A stretch of 64,000 nucleotides of DNA, taken from Actinomycetota bacterium (GTDB lineage Bacteria; Actinomycetota; Humimicrobiia; Hakubellales; JAMDDV01). The notes under the pieces are model-generated. The model made no database searches. It was not told the DNA's origin and saw only the letters and a program-made list of their open reading frames with translations. The stretch is from positions 1 to 64,000 of the forward strand of contig JAMDDV010000025.1 of assembly GCA_023488455.1 (NCBI GenBank), in the 5' to 3' direction. The position numbers were made by a program, and so were the translations under genes. Shown here in pieces: positions 43,903 to 52,176 of this stretch (positions are counted from its first letter, which is position 1; each line of letters opens with the position of its first letter).

Positions 43903-44568
43903 ATGATGTTACCTGGGTGGGAAATAATAGATCTCTCACATCGGCTTGTGCCTGGTGACGAGAGGTTTCGGCTGGAAATAGAAAAATATTTTGTAGATGA
44001 ATATATCCCTGGTTATAAAAGAAAGCCAGATGAATGGTACATAATGGAGGAAGTCAGATTATCCAGCCATATTGGCACACATATTGAAGCTCCTTTCCAC
44101 CATATTGAGAGCGGAGCGGATGTTTCTAGGCTCAACCTTAGCACTTTCATTGGCGAAGCCTGTCTTGTCAATATAGTGGGAATAGGCGAATCTGAGCCGA
44201 TTTGCGTAGAGGATCTTGTTACGTTTGATGATTTGATTAAACCTGGGGATATTGTTCTGATAAGATCAGATTTTAGTAAATACTTCAATACTCCGAAATA
44301 CAAAAACAGACCATATTTTGAGAAAGAAGCGATTACATGGTTAGCGGATAAGCAGATCAAGTTACTTGGAATAGATTTTTCTGGAATTGAAAATAAAGCA
44401 AGCGATATCCAGGAAAATCACATCTCACTTTTTAAAAGAAATATTCCTTTAATTGAAGATTTAAATAATCTTGAAGCCATAACAAGAGAACGGTTTCTTT
44501 TTGTTTGTTTGCCACTATTTATAGAAGGATTGGATTCTTCGCCGCTCAGGCCGATTGCATTAGTGTGA
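43903..44568 (+). CDS. Cyclase family protein (kynurenine formamidase-like)
   Basis: 221 residues. The PF04199-type metal motif is HIGTHIEAPFHH (HxGTHxDxPxH-like) at about residue 53, preceded by IDLSHRLVPGDERF. A later KLLGIDFSGIE and the C-terminal segment complete the fold. The family hydrolyses cyclic or N-formyl compounds; in a sugar regulon a lactonase-like or amidohydrolase role is possible. ATG 43903 or 43906 follows TAGGAGATA. Genes around it are on the same transcript. Confidence 0.82.
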   Translation: MMLPGWEIIDLSHRLVPGDERFRLEIEKYFVDEYIPGYKRKPDEWYIMEEVRLSSHIGTHIEAPFHHIESGADVSRLNLSTFIGEACLVNIVGIGESEPICVEDLVTFDDLIKPGDIVLIRSDFSKYFNTPKYKNRPYFEKEAITWLADKQIKLLGIDFSGIENKASDIQENHISLFKRNIPLIEDLNNLEAITRERFLFVCLPLFIEGLDSSPLRPIALV

Positions 44569-44626
44569 AGGTTATATTTAAAGATTCTAAAAATGAAATA
44601 TGAAAACAAAATGAAGGGGAATCTGG

Positions 44627-45970
44627 ATGCTAAACCCAATGTATGATCCAGTTGTTTTTAATAATGAAATAGAAAGCTTAGATTCAGGAAAGTATTTCAT
44701 AGTCACTTTCTACTTTGAAAATGAAAGGGAACCAGGGGAGTTCATAGATCATCTTGCAATGATTCAGAGAGCTGGTCTTTTAGGCTCAACTGGTGCATGG
44801 GTAAAACTGGAAGATGAAACTGATGATGTAAGAGAGAGGCTTTGTTTCAAAATTGTTGGTTATTACCAGTTACCATCAGTCGAAAATGTAAAAAAAGCGG
44901 TTGTTCAGATTGCCTACCCGATTGAAGCATATAATTCAGATAATTTAAATATTCCTACTCTTTTAATGGCTCCTGTTGGGAATATTCTAATGTATCCAGG
45001 AAAGTGCCTTGTTCTGGGAATTAGTTTCCCGAAATTACTTGTTGAGCAGTTTAAAGGGCCAAAATTTGGCATTAATGGTATAAGAAATCTAGTTAATGTT
45101 CAGGATAGGCCGCTTCTTATGGTTGTATCGAAACCTAAAATTGGAATGAGCCCTAAAGAAACTGCCCAGCAGGTATATGAATGCGCAATAGCAGGTGCAG
45201 ATCTATTTAAAGATGATGAAGGAATGACTGAAACCTGGAACTCAAGATTCGATGAGAGGCTCAATACAGTGGTTGAAGCCTTACATAAAGCTGAAAGTAA
45301 GACAGGAAAAAAAACCTTGTACTTTATAACAGTTACAGATGAAGTTGATAGGGTTATGGGAAAGGCAGCTAGAGCAATGAAAAGAGGGGCAACTGGATTC
45401 TTGCTCTGCTGCTCTACTGGTTGGTCACAACTCAGGGTAATGGCTGAAAGTCATGAAATTGATGTTCCTATCCTTTATCATTTGACCACTTGCTCTGTCT
45501 ATTTAGAGCGAATGAGTTTTACTGTCTTTAACAAGATCTCGAGATTGTGTGGAGCTGATATTTTAATTATCCCACCTTTCTGGGGAACCCTACCAATTAC
45601 TACTCTTGAAGACGAGTTGAGATCTGTTCAAGTCCTAAAATCAAAATTTTTCCAAATCAAGCCAAGCTTTCCAATGGTTGGTGGAGGAGTCTATCTGGGG
45701 ATGGTTCCATCTATTTGGAATCAGTATGGGATAGATGTTATTTTTGAGGCTGGTGGAGGTATTTTTGGACACCCAAGCGGAATGCAGGCAGGATGTGAGG
45801 CTTTTCACCAGGCTTTCAATGCAATGAAAGAGGGAAAATCTTTAGAACAAGCCTCAAAGGAAAAGGAAAACACATACTTATTAGAAGCTCTTCAGAAATG
45901 GGGTGAATTAGATAGACCAACTATGCCGAATGATGGTCTGTTTAATAAATGGGGCTCTAAAAGGCTTTAA
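44627..45970 (+). CDS. RuBisCO-like protein (form IV)
   Basis: 447 residues, length of a RuBisCO large subunit. Recognisable are VSKPKIG (Lys169 and Lys171), the metal triad Lys195, Asp197, Glu198 in ADLFKDDEG, and the phosphate site EAGGGIFGHPSGMQAG. But the loop-6 lysine motif (GKLEG) is missing: the matching place reads PPFWGTLPITTLEDE, so it cannot carboxylate ribulose bisphosphate. Form IV proteins act as enolases, isomerases or sugar-acid phosphate decarboxylases (in methionine salvage and apionate routes). With a sugar importer, kinase and isomerases around it, a sugar-acid phosphate reaction is most likely. No methionine-salvage genes are near. Confidence 0.88.
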   Translation: MLNPMYDPVVFNNEIESLDSGKYFIVTFYFENEREPGEFIDHLAMIQRAGLLGSTGAWVKLEDETDDVRERLCFKIVGYYQLPSVENVKKAVVQIAYPIEAYNSDNLNIPTLLMAPVGNILMYPGKCLVLGISFPKLLVEQFKGPKFGINGIRNLVNVQDRPLLMVVSKPKIGMSPKETAQQVYECAIAGADLFKDDEGMTETWNSRFDERLNTVVEALHKAESKTGKKTLYFITVTDEVDRVMGKAARAMKRGATGFLLCCSTGWSQLRVMAESHEIDVPILYHLTTCSVYLERMSFTVFNKISRLCGADILIIPPFWGTLPITTLEDELRSVQVLKSKFFQIKPSFPMVGGGVYLGMVPSIWNQYGIDVIFEAGGGIFGHPSGMQAGCEAFHQAFNAMKEGKSLEQASKEKENTYLLEALQKWGELDRPTMPNDGLFNKWGSKRL

Positions 45971-46022
45971 TTAATTATTCTTTATTTGATGGAAATATTA
46001 GCTACTTATAAAGGAAAAAATA

Positions 46023-47096
46023 ATGACCGAAGAACATTTTTCTAAACGAGGTTTGAATGAGGAGAATGTAGTATCTGGTACTAAGACTAGTCAGACAGGC
46101 GTCCTACCAACAAACTTCTATGGAAGACTAAGAGTATTCATACGAAAGATATTTAGAGCAAGAGAGATGGGTATCCTGGTAGCTACTGTGGCTCTCGCCA
46201 TAGCCCTTACTTTTGCGACTCCATATTTTTTAACAGCTAAAAATTTGCTTAATGTGGCTAGACAAACTTCACTCATTGCCATCATTGCAGTAGGGGTGAC
46301 TTTCCTCCTAATCTCTGGGGAGATCGACCTCTCAGTCGGTGGTATATTCGGTCTCACTGGTTGTATAACAGCAATAGCTATGGTTAATGGGATCAATGTG
46401 TGGGTTGCAATATTACTTGGCCTTTTAGCAGGGAGTTTTTTTGGATTTGCCAATGGGATGGTAAGCACCAGATTGGGAATTCCTGGGGTAATAGTCACGC
46501 TTGGGAGCATGGGAATTGCTCGAGGTCTGGCACTGTTAATAACTGGTGGGTGGCCAATTCACATCTCGGAAAGAGAAGTCCCCGGCGCAGATTTGTTTTT
46601 TACTGTTGGGTCGGGAAGATTGTTTGGCACAGTTCCCATGTCAGCGATCTTCATGGTATTGATATTCATCCTCGGTGGAATATTGCTCTCTCGTACAGTA
46701 TATGGAATACACGTCTATGCCACAGGTGGTAACCCGAAGAGTGCTATTCTTTCAGGAGTTAATGTTAAAAACACCAAACTTATTGCATTTGTCATTACTG
46801 GGTTCCTTAGTGCTCTAGCAGGGATTCTTGGAACCGCTAATATCGAATCTGGTTCTCCTCTTTCAGGCTCAGGTTATGAGCTGGATGTAATCGCCGCTGT
46901 CATCATTGGCGGTACAAGTCTGGCAGGAGGGGAGGGATCAGTAGTAGGAACTTTGTTGGGAGCGATCATAATGAACTTCATCCGTAATGGGCTTGTGCTC
47001 TTGGGTGTAGAACCATACACCCAGATGGTAGTTGTGGGTTTCATAATAATCTTTGCTGTCATGATCGATAGAGTCGTGAATGTAAGACGTACCTGA
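46023..47096 (+). CDS. Sugar ABC transporter permease, RbsC family
   Basis: 357 residues with about ten membrane spans and a 45-residue hydrophilic N-terminus. Family signatures: VTFLLISGEIDLSVGGIFGLTGC, GMVSTRLGIPGVIVTLGSMGIARGLALLITGG, TGGNPKSAILSGVNVKNTKLIAFVITGFLSALAGIL, and GTSLAGGEGSVVGTLLGAIIMNFIRNGL. It forms the channel of a CUT2 importer, with the binding protein directly downstream and the ATPase four genes on. A ribosome site is weak (AAGGAAAAAATA). Confidence 0.92.
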   Translation: MTEEHFSKRGLNEENVVSGTKTSQTGVLPTNFYGRLRVFIRKIFRAREMGILVATVALAIALTFATPYFLTAKNLLNVARQTSLIAIIAVGVTFLLISGEIDLSVGGIFGLTGCITAIAMVNGINVWVAILLGLLAGSFFGFANGMVSTRLGIPGVIVTLGSMGIARGLALLITGGWPIHISEREVPGADLFFTVGSGRLFGTVPMSAIFMVLIFILGGILLSRTVYGIHVYATGGNPKSAILSGVNVKNTKLIAFVITGFLSALAGILGTANIESGSPLSGSGYELDVIAAVIIGGTSLAGGEGSVVGTLLGAIIMNFIRNGLVLLGVEPYTQMVVVGFIIIFAVMIDRVVNVRRT

Positions 47097-47203
47097 ACAG
47101 TTTCCAACAAGGTATCTTGAGCAAAAAAATTTTGTTAGGGGGTGATATATGGATTGAATACTGAAGTCTATTTTTAGTAAGGATAAGAGAAGGAGGAAGT
47201 CTG

Positions 47204-48223
47204 ATGAAAAGATTTTTAAAATTGGCAGTTGTTGTCTTTGTGGTTATGTTAGTAGCTGTAATTTTCTGGTCATGTAAACCCGCCGCACCCATAGAAGAAT
47301 CAGTAACAACTAAAGCAGAAGAAACTACAGCGGCTACAGAGACTACAGCAGCAACAGAAACTACAAAGCCTTTGCGCTTTGGTTTCGTTTGGCATGAAGT
47401 GGGAGGAGAGTTCGGTGTTCCAGTGAAACAAGGTATGGAGGATGCTGCCCAAAAGTTTGGTGTTGAAGCGACATGGCAGGGTCCAGAGAAACCAGATCCT
47501 GAACTTCAGATCCGTATAGTCGAAAGTTTGATTGAAAGTGGAGTCGACGGACTTGCTATCTCTCCATTGGATCCGACGTCACTTGTAAAAATCATAGATC
47601 AAGCTATGGATGCTGGAATTCCAGTAGTCACATATAATACTGACGCTCCTACATCAAAAAGAATGACTTATATTGGACAGATACATTACACTGCAGGAAA
47701 GGCAGTAGGAGAAAATCTGCGCCAATTTTTAGAGGGCAAGAAAGGAACTGTTGCGATAATTTCAGAGTATCCAGCAATGGTAGAACTCCAGGATAGAGCT
47801 CGCGGCGAGCAAGATGCTATAAAAGAATATAATCCTGATCTTAAATTTCTGGAACCATTTGAGATAGGGATTGATCTTGATAAGGCATATAGCGTGGCTG
47901 AAAGTGTATTAGAAGGTAATCCAGATCTTGTTGCTATGCTTGCAGTTGGTGGAGTTGGAACACCCACGGCAGGCCGAGTTGCTGAGAAGAATGATCTAAT
48001 TGGGAAGCTAATTGTTGGTGGTTTTGACCTTCTGCCAGATACACTGGAACTAGTCAAGGAGGGCGCCATTCAGGTAACAGTAGGACAGAATCCTTATAAC
48101 CAGGGTTATGAGCCATTACGAATATTGTACGAATACATTGTAAATGGCACCAAACCACCAGAGATCTTTGACACAGGTGCAGAAGTGGTTACTCAGGACA
48201 ATATAGATGATTATCTGAAGTAG
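47204..48223 (+). CDS. Ribose-type sugar-binding lipoprotein
   Basis: 339 residues. The signal sequence ends in FWSC with the likely lipidated Cys25, then a Thr-rich spacer (TTKAEETTAATETTAATETT) precedes the fold. The mature protein is a Peripla_BP_4 domain: LRFGFVWHEVGGEFGVPVKQGMEDAAQKFGVEATWQGPEKPDPELQIRIVESLIESGVDGLAISPLDP, IPVVTYNTDAP, VGGFDLLPDTLELVKEGAIQVTVGQNPYNQGY. It delivers a sugar to the RbsC/RbsA-type importer. ATG 47204 follows GAAGGAGGAAG. A 12-bp hairpin follows the gene. Confidence 0.93.
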   Translation: MKRFLKLAVVVFVVMLVAVIFWSCKPAAPIEESVTTKAEETTAATETTAATETTKPLRFGFVWHEVGGEFGVPVKQGMEDAAQKFGVEATWQGPEKPDPELQIRIVESLIESGVDGLAISPLDPTSLVKIIDQAMDAGIPVVTYNTDAPTSKRMTYIGQIHYTAGKAVGENLRQFLEGKKGTVAIISEYPAMVELQDRARGEQDAIKEYNPDLKFLEPFEIGIDLDKAYSVAESVLEGNPDLVAMLAVGGVGTPTAGRVAEKNDLIGKLIVGGFDLLPDTLELVKEGAIQVTVGQNPYNQGYEPLRILYEYIVNGTKPPEIFDTGAEVVTQDNIDDYLK

Positions 48224-48262
48224 GGTTTGGTAACTGTTATCTTGTAGTGTCTCAGTGATTGA

Positions 48263-48307
48263 GGTGCTCCTTATTATGGTTCAACTTTTAGATTTATAAG
48301 GAGCACC
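48263..48307 (+). terminator. Intercistronic 12-bp stem-loop after the binding-protein gene
   Basis: GGTGCTCCTTAT (48263-48274) pairs perfectly with ATAAGGAGCACC (48296-48307) across a 21-base loop. Only a weak T/A-rich tail follows. It is likely a partial terminator or mRNA stabiliser favouring the binding protein, as after the other binding-protein gene at 9119. Confidence 0.55.
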
Positions 48308-48332
48308 TTGGATTTAAAAATTGAGGAGAGTA

Positions 48333-49586
48333 ATGAAATCAAGAGAAAGAGTCATTACGGCTCTGCAGCATAAAGAGCCGGATAGAGTACCACGGGATAT
48401 GGATGGAGGTGTAGCTAGTGGCATCACTGGCATAGCATATAACAGATTGGTACGTCGGCTTGGAATTGATGAAGAAGCTCATATTTATGATTTGTGGCAA
48501 CAGTTAGCTAAGCCCAGCATCACTATACTGAAAGCTTTGGAAATTGATTGTGTTCGAGTCGGGCAGCCCATAAACGAGTGGAAGAGGGGTAAATTACCCG
48601 ATGGTTCCCCATGTTGGGTCCCCAGATCTTGGAATCCGGAGGAGATGCCCAATGGGTCAAAAGTACAAAAATATAAAGGTGAAGTAATCGCAAGAATGCC
48701 TAAGAATGGTTATTGGTTCGAGCCTGTTTATGCGTTGGACTCCTCTAAGGCTCCGCTGGTTGATGCCACAATAGATGATTTGGCTGATTTTACCTGGATG
48801 GTACCTTTCTCTTTTGATCGAGTTCCAGATATGCAGCAATTGAACCAAATTGTGGATGGTTTACAGGGGGAAGTAAAGTGGTGGTATAAGGAAACTGATT
48901 TTGCTTTGGTGGGTGCGTTTGGTGCTAGTATATTCGAGACTGCTCAAAGGTTAAGGGGTATGGAACAGTTCTTCATTGATCTTATAAAAAATCGTAAATT
49001 TGTTGAGGCGTTGTTAGATAGACTCGTCGAAACAAATATAGAGTATGCAAAAAGATATTTAGAGGCAGTGCAAGATTGTGTCCAGGTCATAATTGTTGGC
49101 GGAGAGGATATTGGTACCCAAACAGGTTTACAGATTAACCCTGAGATATACCGGGAAGTGGTAAAACCGCATCAGAAGAATTTATGGCAATTCCTAAAAC
49201 GAAATTCAAGTGCATATTTACAAATACATACATGTGGTAACGTAGAAGAAATAATTGATGATCTCATTGATGCTGGCATTGATATTCTTAACCCAGTGCA
49301 GATATCTGCTGGTATGGACCCTATAAAGTTAAAAGAGCGGTTTGGGACTCGGATTACGTTCTGGGGAGGTGGTGTTGATACACAACACACTCTGCCCTTT
49401 GCTTCTCAGGAAGAGGTAAAAAAAGAGGTTAGGGAAAGAATCGCAGCACTCGCACCGGGAGGCGGTTATGTATTTGCCCCTGAGCAGAATGTGCAACCTG
49501 AAGTACCTGTAGAAAATGTTCTTGCCATGTACCAAGCTGCTGAGATATATGGTCAATATCCGATAGAGAAGCATAATCTCTCATGA
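48333..49586 (+). CDS. URO-D family protein
   Basis: 417 residues, fourth URO-D paralogue. ATG 48333 lies four bases after GAGGAG; TTG 48321 begins that site and is unlikely. It opens MKSRERVITALQHKEPDRVPRDMDG and has the C-terminal set LQIHTCGNVEEIIDDLIDAGIDILNPVQISAGMDPIKLKERFGTRITFWGGGVDTQHTLPF and GGGYVFAPEQNVQPEVPVENVLAMYQAAEIYG. The HTCG motif is that of methyltransferase-like family members. It sits between sugar-binding protein and isomerase genes, so it acts in the same sugar pathway. Reaction unknown. Confidence 0.78.
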   Translation: MKSRERVITALQHKEPDRVPRDMDGGVASGITGIAYNRLVRRLGIDEEAHIYDLWQQLAKPSITILKALEIDCVRVGQPINEWKRGKLPDGSPCWVPRSWNPEEMPNGSKVQKYKGEVIARMPKNGYWFEPVYALDSSKAPLVDATIDDLADFTWMVPFSFDRVPDMQQLNQIVDGLQGEVKWWYKETDFALVGAFGASIFETAQRLRGMEQFFIDLIKNRKFVEALLDRLVETNIEYAKRYLEAVQDCVQVIIVGGEDIGTQTGLQINPEIYREVVKPHQKNLWQFLKRNSSAYLQIHTCGNVEEIIDDLIDAGIDILNPVQISAGMDPIKLKERFGTRITFWGGGVDTQHTLPFASQEEVKKEVRERIAALAPGGGYVFAPEQNVQPEVPVENVLAMYQAAEIYGQYPIEKHNLS

Positions 49587-49603
49587 CTTAATTAGGAGTA
49601 TGA

Positions 49604-50584
49604 ATGAACGAGAGAATAAAGTTTGGTAGTGTTTTGGCGCCTTTCGGCAATCCAGCGGATAGATATGTTCTTTCTGGTTACAAGAAGGAAGTTCCAGTAT
49701 CTAAGATGCTACAGCAGGTAGCTAAGTTGGGAATTTTGGATGGAGTAGAGCTTATTGGAACATGGCACGTAACGGACAAAAATTTGAATCATATCAAAAA
49801 AATTGTAAAAGACCTCGGCCTTACTATCTCTTGTATTACCCCAGATATTTGGGCCCAAGCGAAGTGGGGATATGGGAGTATTTCTGTGCCTAATAAGGGC
49901 ACGAGAGATGATGCAATAGAAGAAGTGAAGAAAGCTATGGACTTTGCAGTAGAGCTTGGTTGCCAATTTGTAGATGTTTGGCTAGCTCAAGATGGATATG
50001 ACTATCCTTTTCAGACGGATTACACTCAAGCTTGGGAAAATATAGTGTTAGCATTGAGAGAATGTGCTGATTACCGTAAAGATGTAAAACTGCTGATTGA
50101 ATATAAGATCAAGGAGCCGAGGACACATTGTTTTATTGGAACAGCTGCTAAGACGTTGCTACTTATAAACGAACTCAATAAAGGAAATGTGGGCGTACTC
50201 GTCGATGTTGGTCATGCATGGATGGCTTACGAGAATGTGGCTGAATCCATTGCACTATTAAAGCGGTCGGGTGATAAATTATGGTACATGCATTTTAACG
50301 ATAACTACCAACTTTGGGATGATGATATGATAGCCGGTTCTTTACATATTGTTGAATACCTTGAACTTCTTTATTGGCTGGATAGAACAGAATATAACGG
50401 CTGGTTTGTACTTGATATCTTTCCGTATCGCGAAGATGGAATTCAGGCTGTAAGAGAAAGCATTGATTGGCTAAAAGGTTTGAGGACTGTTCTTGGAAAG
50501 GTTGACTCACAAATCATCGAGGAGACAATAAGAAGTAGAGATGGAGTTAAAGCCTCACAGCTTGTAAGGAAAATGCTTTTTTGA
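49604..50584 (+). CDS. Sugar phosphate isomerase/epimerase family TIM barrel
   Basis: 326 residues, xylose isomerase-like/AP endonuclease 2 fold. Metal-site elements appear as LIEYKIKEPRTH (Glu), GNVGVLVDVGHAWMAYENVAES (Asp and His) and LWYMHFNDNY (His, Asp). These match sugar epimerases and isomerases such as IolE/IolH and tagatose epimerase relatives; the exact activity is unknown. It overlaps the open frame of the downstream ATPase gene by four bases, but that gene probably starts at 50611. Part of the sugar regulon. Confidence 0.85.
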   Translation: MNERIKFGSVLAPFGNPADRYVLSGYKKEVPVSKMLQQVAKLGILDGVELIGTWHVTDKNLNHIKKIVKDLGLTISCITPDIWAQAKWGYGSISVPNKGTRDDAIEEVKKAMDFAVELGCQFVDVWLAQDGYDYPFQTDYTQAWENIVLALRECADYRKDVKLLIEYKIKEPRTHCFIGTAAKTLLLINELNKGNVGVLVDVGHAWMAYENVAESIALLKRSGDKLWYMHFNDNYQLWDDDMIAGSLHIVEYLELLYWLDRTEYNGWFVLDIFPYREDGIQAVRESIDWLKGLRTVLGKVDSQIIEETIRSRDGVKASQLVRKMLF

Positions 50585-50610
50585 TTTTTGAAAAAGAATG
50601 GAGTGCTTTC

Positions 50611-52125
50611 GTGGATCTAAATGAATATATAGTTGAATTCTCTAATGTTTCCAAGCGCTTTGTAAATGTTCAAGCTCTGGAGGATGTAAGCTTTGGAATA
50701 AAAAGTAACCAGGTGCATGCAGTGGTTGGCGAGAATGGTGCCGGTAAATCGACTTTGATGAATATCCTAGCAGGCGTATTCCCCCCTACCAAAGGCCAGA
50801 TTATGTTGAGAGGCAAGCCTATTCGGATTATTAACGTTAAACATGCTCAGACTCTCGGCATTGGTGTTGTTTATCAAGAGCTGAATCTCTGTCCAAGCTT
50901 GACTGTAGCAGAAAATATTTTTCTTGGTCGCGAGATTCAGACTGCCAAGATGTTCGCTGATCGCTCGACAATGCTTAAAGAAACAAAAAAATTATTAGAT
51001 CTACTGGGAATTGAGTTGAGTCCTAATGTTCGTGTACGGGAGCTATCAGTAGCAAAACAGCAAATGACAGAAATCGCAAAGGCACTTTCACTGGGTGCAA
51101 AAATACTCATTTTAGATGAACCCAACTCTGCACTTACTGAACGTGAAACGGAAATCCTTTTTGATATCATTCATGGCTTAAGGGTCCGGGGTACTACTAT
51201 TATATATGTTTCTCACAAGCTGTCAGAGGTATTAAAAATTGCTGACCAAATTACTATACTTCGCGATGGGCGACATATAGCGACATTGAGTCGTAAAGAG
51301 ACAAATATAGATCAGGTAATCCACATGATGATTGGTCGTAATATAACCGATTTATTCCCTGAGCATAAAACCAAAGAAGAGGATGAAAGATCAGGTGATC
51401 TGCTAGAGGTCAGAAATCTTTCCAAGAGCGGACGATTCAGGAACATTAGTTTTAAGATAACACAAGGAGAAGTTGTAGGATTTTCAGGTTTGGCAGGCGC
51501 TGGTCGCCGATCAGTAGTTAGAGCAATTTTTGGTTTGGAGAAGTTCGATAGTGGGGAAATTCTGATGAATGGAAGGCGAGTAGATATAAAGTCACCATCC
51601 CGGGCGATTAAACTTGGACTAGGTTTTGTTCCTTCAGATAGACGTGGAGAAGGTATTTTGCCAAGGATGCCAGTTAGAGAAAACATTACGCTTATCGAAC
51701 TAAAAAAGTTAGTTAAATGGGGCTTATTGAACAGGCTGAGAATGGATACCTTTGCACAAACATACATAGACAGATTGAGCATTAGGACTCCTGACCTTAG
51801 CACAAAAGCTGCAAACTTATCTGGTGGCAACCAGCAGAAAGTCGTGGTTGCTAGAATGATTGCCATTAAACCCAAAATACTGATTCTAGATGAACCAACA
51901 CAAGGAATTGATGTAGGTACAAAAGCAGAAATTCACAAGATGTTAAGGCAGCTTGCCGATCAGGGGCTGGGTGTTTTGATGATATCTTCTGAACTGCCCG
52001 AGATTTTGGGAATGAGCGACCGCATAATTGTCATGCACGAAGGGCAAATTACGGGTCACTTTAGTGGACAAGAAGCCACAGAACAAAAAATAATGGAATG
52101 TGCGACTGGCGTTACAGTACATTGA
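50611..52125 (+). CDS. Sugar ABC transporter ATP-binding protein, RbsA family
   Basis: 504 residues. GTG 50611 follows GGAG by seven bases; the frame extends to TTG 50581 without a site. There are two ABC domains: Walker A GENGAGKST and signature LSVAKQQM in the first, and a degenerate Walker A (GLAGAGRRS) with normal signature LSGGNQQKV and LILDEPTQGIDVGTKAEI in the second, as in all RbsA/MglA proteins. It energises the CUT2 importer made with the RbsC-like permease and binding protein. Confidence 0.94.
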   Translation: MDLNEYIVEFSNVSKRFVNVQALEDVSFGIKSNQVHAVVGENGAGKSTLMNILAGVFPPTKGQIMLRGKPIRIINVKHAQTLGIGVVYQELNLCPSLTVAENIFLGREIQTAKMFADRSTMLKETKKLLDLLGIELSPNVRVRELSVAKQQMTEIAKALSLGAKILILDEPNSALTERETEILFDIIHGLRVRGTTIIYVSHKLSEVLKIADQITILRDGRHIATLSRKETNIDQVIHMMIGRNITDLFPEHKTKEEDERSGDLLEVRNLSKSGRFRNISFKITQGEVVGFSGLAGAGRRSVVRAIFGLEKFDSGEILMNGRRVDIKSPSRAIKLGLGFVPSDRRGEGILPRMPVRENITLIELKKLVKWGLLNRLRMDTFAQTYIDRLSIRTPDLSTKAANLSGGNQQKVVVARMIAIKPKILILDEPTQGIDVGTKAEIHKMLRQLADQGLGVLMISSELPEILGMSDRIIVMHEGQITGHFSGQEATEQKIMECATGVTVH

Positions 52126-52176
52126 GTTTGAACTGCGCTATCGACTTTCATCTTTAATCAAAGGATAAGGTAATTA

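Noticed and set aside
44627..45970. True carbon-fixing RuBisCO
   Set aside because: The loop-6 lysine motif is missing and no phosphoribulokinase is present, so form IV is the better reading.
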